A stretch of 64,000 nucleotides of DNA from Effrenium voratum (lineage: Eukaryota; Sar; Dinophyceae; Suessiales; Symbiodiniaceae): positions 207,501 to 271,500 of the forward strand of contig CAUJNA010000857.1 in assembly GCA_963377175.1 (NCBI GenBank), written 5' to 3'. A program made the translations under genes and the position numbers. Under the pieces are notes generated by a model. That model was not told the DNA's origin. It ran no database searches and was given only the letters and a program-made list of their open reading frames with translations. Of this stretch, positions 58,755-64,000 are shown in pieces; the stretch's first letter is position 1, and each line of letters begins with the position of its first letter.

Positions 58755-59105
58755 ATGCTCGAGCTGAGGCACAGAAGTTCTGTTCAGATGAACAGAAGAG
58801 TTGGGTGGGAGGAGCAAGGGGGTGCTCAAGATTTCGCAGCCCCGTCCTGCCTTCCACCGTCGCGATTGCATCGGCCTGGCACGGAGGAAGCGGTTGATCA
58901 GGACTCTCCCCAAAAGGATGCCGCAAGGGACACGAAGTCAAAAACAAAGAAGAGGAAAGCGACAGACAAATCGTCAAGCGTTGAGGCTTCAGGCGGGGCG
59001 CTAACAAAACCACAAATGACTGTGGAAGCGTTGGGGTTTCGTTTCGGGACATTCACCAACACCGCGAACGATTGCGACACCTCCGAAATAGAGGTGTCCC
59101 TTTGA
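58755..59105 (+). CDS. Basic/acidic exon (copy B)
   Basis: Identical translation to 48357-48707; the protein-like part starts near 58848. Confidence 0.45.
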   Translation: MLELRHRSSVQMNRRVGWEEQGGAQDFAAPSCLPPSRLHRPGTEEAVDQDSPQKDAARDTKSKTKKRKATDKSSSVEASGGALTKPQMTVEALGFRFGTFTNTANDCDTSEIEVSL

Positions 59106-59659
59106 CCTCGCTTGACAATTTCAAAAGGCTGCCCTCCTAAAAAACAGACCTGTTAGTTGTCCCTAAGTTTTTGTTCTCCGAGGCTTTCCCAAAAGAGTGG
59201 AATGTTTGACGTATAGTGGCAACACACCACCAAGAACCACGCCTGGCCTCGTTGTCGCGTGTTTCCCGCCACGAATGACCTGGTAAGGGCTGGTTTTCAC
59301 ACAGGGGAACAAATATTCTGGGCGAGGTTGGCGCCGGTGCTCGTTGAGGTTTGGGGAGAACCATAAACCAAGAACTTTCACTTTCCCCATCCTGTTGCAC
59401 TTTGTTTGGGGAAACAAACAAACCCAAATACTTGTCTGACTAGTTGTTTCCATTTTGCTTGGGGAAAACGATGGAACCCAAGCACTTGTCCCATTAGTTG
59501 TTTCCACTTGGTTTGGGGGAAACGAACAAACCAAGCACTTGTCCGATTTGTGTTTCACTTCTTTGTGGAAAACAACTGAATCAAGGCTTTCCATTGATTT
59601 TAGGTTTGTTTGAGAAGTCTTGTGGATTTTTGTGGGACCAAAGTGAAAGAAGAGCCACA

Positions 59660-59838
59660 TCAACATTGTCTGCCCTGAAGATGATGATGATGAGCAAAGC
59701 GGCTTCAGTGAAACCGGCATTACCAAGAGCGAGGATGAGGCCAATGAAATGGCCCAGCAACAAAGGAAAAAGGCTGGGCTCCCTGAAGTTGATTTGGAGC
59801 ACATGCCATCCTCGAGCGCACCCAAAATGCTGTCCTTT
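59660..59838 (+). CDS. Acidic exon (copy B)
   Basis: Same as 49262-49440. Confidence 0.4.
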
Positions 59839-59942
59839 TCCTGCACTATTTTTTGTGCCACTGCTTCACACGTGCCACGTGTTGACGCTAAACTCAAACA
59901 GCAGCCACCCTGTTTGCGGCCCAAGGACTTGCTTGACCAAAA

Positions 59943-60088
59943 GAATGAAGAAACTTCAGGAAATGGCGGATCGGCTTGGGCAAGCTCAGACGCTCACGGA
60001 CCTTCAATCACGGCTCCTTGCGCCAAAACTCGACCCCGATTTGTCAGAGTTTTTCACACCTGTTTTTCGAGAGTCGCCTAGAATGCAC
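59943..60088 (+). CDS. Helical exon (copy B)
   Basis: Same as 49545-49690. Confidence 0.45.
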
Positions 60089-60473
60089 CAAGTATCAACA
60101 CCACAAGGTTGAATCCGCTTTTTGCGAGAGTCGCACACCCTTCCCTATAACATGTTTTCACTCAGTTTGTGCAGTATGAACACCTAGAAGTTGAGTCCGT
60201 TTTTTAAGAAGTCGCACGCCCTTCCCTGCGTTGTTGTTTTACCAGCCTGGACCCCCCAACTCGTTTATTCGGGGTCTCCTGGATCTGGAGGTCAGGTTTT
60301 GAAGGTGCCTCTTGTTCTGTGCAAGCTTGTCTGCAACTGTGGTCCCCTGATCCGGTCTGAAAAAAAATGAAACGTACATTTCCGAGTAAGGAATTTAAGT
60401 AGCGGGAGTTGAGGTCATGCTTGGTTGTTTTTAGTTGCGGGTTTTGGATCACACACAGGGACCTTTTTGGAGT

Positions 60474-60475
<2 letters not shown>

Positions 60476-60563
<88 letters not shown>

Positions 60564-60639
60564 AGGAGAGAGAAGAGAGAAGAGAGAAGAGAGAAGAGAG
60601 AAGAGAGAAGAGAGAAGAGAAGCGAGAGAGAGCGAGAGT
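60476..60639. repeat. (GA)n microsatellite (copy B)
   Basis: Counterpart of 50078-50248 with a different internal pattern (a run of AGAGAAG units in its second half) and net shorter length. Confidence 0.97.
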
Positions 60640-60646
60640 AGCACAG

Positions 60647-60827
60647 CTCCCGAGCTCTGGCTCGAAAGTCACAACTTTGTAGCGCAGCCGTAGTAAAGGA
60701 AACGTGCTCCCGAGCTCTGGCTCGAAAGTCGCAACTTTGTAGCACAGCCGTAGTAAAGGACACGTGGTCGCGGAGCTCTGGCTCGAAAGTCGCAACTTTG
60801 GAGTGCAAGCGTAGTAAAGGAAACGTG
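60647..60827. repeat. 60-bp minisatellite, three units (copy B)
   Basis: Same three units as 50256-50436. Confidence 0.95.
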
Positions 60828-60959
60828 CTCCCGGGTCCCCCTAATGGGGCTGGATTTGAGTACGGGCAGGAAAATACCTACTTTAGAATCGGTTTAGCAT
60901 CGGCTATTCTAACAGTAGTATTCCCGGATTTGCGATATTGAAAAAGCAGTAGCGATGGT

Positions 60960-61263
60960 CAAAAAGCAGTAGACATGATGAACAACCAGGAGCAGCAAAA
61001 CTAACCTATCACATGCAGAAATGCTCAGGACTGTTTTCGGTGGACAACAAAGCTGGTGTGCAAATAAGCGCGCCAAGCTCCGCCCTTTATTCCTTACGAG
61101 CAGAAGGCAAACTCACCATTCGAAGGTTGCGGTTCTTTTTCAAGGAGCACAATGTTCATTTTCAGGAGCGGCGGCCATGAAATCCTGGAGGATCAGTTCT
61201 CCGTGTTTTTTCTAGTAGGCTTCTCAAAAAGCAGTAGTCTCCGGAAACTCTGTGTGTTCGCAG
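60960..61263 (+). repeat. ~300-bp dispersed repeat, copy B
   Basis: Counterpart of 50570-50873; a 3-bp difference (GGTGGT versus GGT) near 61056. Confidence 0.8.
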
Positions 61264-61712
61264 GAAGTATGAACACAAACAAGTTGAACCCGTTCTCTAG
61301 TGTGTGCGGCATCAGTGACAACCTGCCATGTGCTTGTATGCTAAGTATGGGCACCAAACTCCGGGACACGCTGGCCTCATTGGAAGAAGTGTCGCAAAGC
61401 ATTGGGGACCTCTACACGACGGGAGTTGTGGACGGCTTCACCAAGGAGCTTGAAACTCAGTTGGTTTCCACGAGATTGGGACATAGCACAAACTCCTTCA
61501 ATGCGCCTAGGTCCGAGGAGTCAATGCGGCAGTATTTCCACAGGGCCCAAACCAGGACTGCTGTTTTGAAAACCAATGGTGCACAGCTACTTGCTTTTGT
61601 GGCTGCAGGGCAATGGAGGCTCTCAGTCTGGAAACCCGGGCAAGGCTGGGACACACCCGCCCTTTGTAATGGAACAGAGGGGACCTTGCTCCTTTTTCCA
61701 CAAGCCCAGTGA
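61264..61712 (+). CDS. Helical exon of transposase-like gene (copy B)
   Basis: Same as 50874-51322. Confidence 0.5.
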
Positions 61713-61878
61713 CAAAACGGAACGGGGAATCTATTGGGGTTGGGGGCTGAAGGGACCCATCTCTTTAGACCAAAAGAAGTTACTTGTTTCTGAAAAGACT
61801 GATGGGCGAAATAATGGTCAAACAAACTCGGAGTAAAAGTCAACAGTTTTGACACGCCCCCGACCCCGGTCTTCCAGG

Positions 61879-62022
61879 CCGACCTTGCCTGCCGTGAACG
61901 CGAAGAAGCCAGCGCCTAAAAGGCGTGTCAGTGCTGGGGCAAAGACTGCAGCGGCCAAGCCAAAGGCTGGTCAATCCAAGCTGAAGAAGCGTGCGAAGCC
62001 AGCCGACAAGGCTGACAAATGA
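61879..62022 (+). CDS. Short lysine/alanine-rich terminal exon (copy B)
   Basis: Same as 51489-51632, with the same TCTTCCAG acceptor. Confidence 0.55.
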   Translation, partial: PTLPAVNAKKPAPKRRVSAGAKTAAAKPKAGQSKLKKRAKPADKADK

Positions 62023-63099
62023 ATGATTTTGATTTTGCTTCGTTTTGGACAGGGGCAGCAGTTCAGTGAATTGAACACACCTCACTTTATGCTTGCAACT
62101 AGCAGTTAGACTTTGAGTTGGTGCCCTTACCAAGTCCATCCTGCGGAAGGAGCCCTGGCCAGCGCAAACAGTTTCGTGTGAAGCTTAATTGGCTTCAGAC
62201 ATGGGGGCCGGCTGCATGGCAGTTGGCTTGGGGGATCAAAAGGCGCGAGCCTTGCCGGCTAGAAAAGTCAATGGCACCTTTTTTGTCCCGCCATAAAGAC
62301 AGGTAACTTCCAAGAGCGTGAGTAGTTTTGACTTTGCACTGCTGGGGATGCTCTGCAAATTCTTAACGGCCAGGCCTTGCTGAAGAAGCAGAGCAGGCGC
62401 AAGCTGGGCCATTTGGTTTAGCCTACGCAGAGGGCCTTGCCGATGCAGCCTTGTTCTTAGACTTGCTGACTGACCACTCTGAGAGCTGAGAGTCCAACCC
62501 GAACAATGTAATTTGTTGGTGTTGGAGGAAAGCCCTCTCGGCCTTGCCTGGCATGGCAGTTGGGAGTTTTGGCAATGGGTGGCACCATCTGCGAACAATG
62601 AGGATGCTCTTGAGTTCAGCGACCAAGCCTTGTCATCCTGGAATTGGGCATGTGTCAAATGTCAGAATGAGGGTCCCGCAGCGATTGGCGCCCTTTAAAA
62701 CCTGGTTTTGGAAGGGTACCGTCTCAAGCACTCATTGAAACCAGGGTGTGTCTAATGGTGGGGGGCCATGAAAAGGTGCCCCATAATAAAATAAAAAAAC
62801 ACGGACCATGTGAAACCTTGTCCCGGCAACGTGTGTCAAAATAGGGACCCTCAAGACTCAAAACTGTTGTTGCTTCTGGTTAAAACTGGCTCAAAAAGGG
62901 AACCCTCAATGGCACGGGCCCAATTGAAATCTTGTCGCAAGGTGTGTCGATCGCTGTTTTCAAAACCCAGGACCTGGAAACCTTCGCCAGGTGTGTCAAA
63001 GTAGGGGGAGCCCAACGAGGAATCATTTGAAGCTTCTTCCCAAATCAAAATGGTTTTTGGTCCTCCTCAAAACCCATTTGAAGCTTTTTCTCCACACAG

Positions 63100-64000
63100 T
63101 GGTGGTTGACCCAACTCCAAACCGCCAAAGAAACGGACCACTTGGAACCACGATCCAAGGTGCCCGCTGACACCTTGGAGAAGATGAGGCACGGCTCCTT
63201 GGAGGAGCGTTGGGGAGCTCACCCAGCAAACAAGAAGAAGAAGTACAGCAACGCGTCAAGGGATGCCCACCGACATCTGAAACGTTTGGGTGTGGGGTGG
63301 AAAGTCAAGCAGAGCACCTATGTGATGCAGACTGAGGATGGCCCGATGAATGTGCCTTACTTGGAGCCTCGTTCTTTGCTCCAATACATCATGGAGAAAG
63401 CTCCGGAAGTTTGCTGGGGTGGATTTGACAACCAAGTGGAGGGCGTCCGCTCTCTGGAGCTTTTCTGGAGGTGCTATGAAAAAGCACACCCCGAGCATGA
63501 GGTTTTTCGTAGTGAGCACGCAGGCTCTCTTGGGTACGTTGTTCCCCTCATCGTCCATGGCGACGAAGGTAAAGGACTTCGCCGGGCCAATGTTGCTGTG
63601 GTCTCTTTGGAGGCGGCTGTCGGAATCCACACTGTCTTGAACAAACAGTCAAGGCGGGGATATGGCACTTGCCAGAGCTGCGCTCCGCAGGTGCAACTGG
63701 GAAACTCGATGTTCTACAAAGATAGGCACAACACACTTCCGGCTTCGAGCCAGTGCACCAACATGACTGGGCACTCCTTCCTTCAACACTGGCCTTTGTG
63801 GCTTGTGCCGGCCACGCTCAACCGAGACTACGACCCCTTGATCTCCCAGCTCATGGACCTGACTGTGGACAGTTTGAGGTCTTTGTTCTTCGAGGGGGTG
63901 CGAGTTGGACACACCACCTGGGCGTTCGCCATCGTAGGCCAAAAGGGAGACCTTAAGTGGCTGAAAAAGGTTGGGAAACTCATCAGGGGCTACGAGAACA
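63100..64000 (+). CDS. Large exon of the transposase-like protein (copy B, 3' end beyond window)
   Basis: Same sequence as the first ~300 codons of 52721-54571; open to the window edge. No disabling change was seen in the part present. Confidence 0.6.

Larger units (their letters stand above)
58216..64000 (+). repeat. Duplicated block, copy B (cut by window edge)
   Basis: See 47818-53621. Copy B is continuous with its own upstream exons (56729-58215), so it is the better candidate for the ancestral arrangement; copy A lacks them. Confidence 0.97.

Overview
The window looks like nuclear DNA of a dinoflagellate, most probably a Symbiodiniaceae-like alga. The reasons are family resemblance and texture: broken, intron-bearing genes of families known mainly from these genomes, protein-coding relics of several mobile-element classes, near-perfect local duplications, long CA/GA microsatellites, and no bacterial operon, rRNA or tRNA signal. 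Species cannot be told from the sequence. Because introns and exon edges were judged by eye, most CDS entries are exons or open frames rather than finished gene models. Layout: (1) 1-6.1 kb, minus strand: a Penelope-like retroelement cut by the window edge, with an SR-rich ORF carrying an ADP-ribosyltransferase-like HGT...Y signature, a proline-rich ORF, and a frame with a GIY-YIG nuclease upstream of a reverse transcriptase. (2) 6.1-11.8 kb: mostly non-coding, with a CA microsatellite, a fold-back element and a perfect hairpin. (3) 11.863-24.995 kb: two near-identical 5.9-kb direct copies of a plus-strand lysine-rich gene, separated by a 1.35-kb stretch holding a dinoflagellate-type 'ELFSGKARISRL' gene. 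(4) 24.996-43.079 kb: an 18.1-kb segment bounded by 1,180-bp inverted repeats without indels (two substitutions seen). It carries a tyrosine recombinase reading inward from the left arm, a complete C5 DNA methyltransferase, a hAT-like multi-exon gene, a W/Q-rich nucleotidyltransferase apparently fused to an alpha/beta hydrolase, two unknown proteins, and a histone-stem-loop-binding-protein-like ORF in each arm. (5) 43.08-47.82 kb, minus strand: a gene of unknown function (1,029-codon frame) and a Tpt1/KptA-like RNA 2'-phosphotransferase frame cut exactly at the inverted-repeat edge; a 265-bp antisense fragment of the 18.4-kb gene lies between them. (6) 47.818 kb to the end: a plus-strand multi-exon gene present twice, 10.4 kb apart, whose large exon belongs to a dinoflagellate-expanded family that looks transposase-like. 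The most novel observation is in region 4. A 15-nt motif, CAGCTGCNNCAGCCA or its complement, occurs 14 times in the 18.1-kb segment and I found it nowhere else in the window. It sits inside almost every ORF there, nearly always read as L-A-(D/E/V/A)-A-A. Together with the inverted repeats, the recombinase and the methyltransferase, this suggests a large cargo-bearing mobile unit with its own small coding-compatible repeat. The lack of a target duplication and the near-identity of the repeats also leave room for recombination or assembly artefact.
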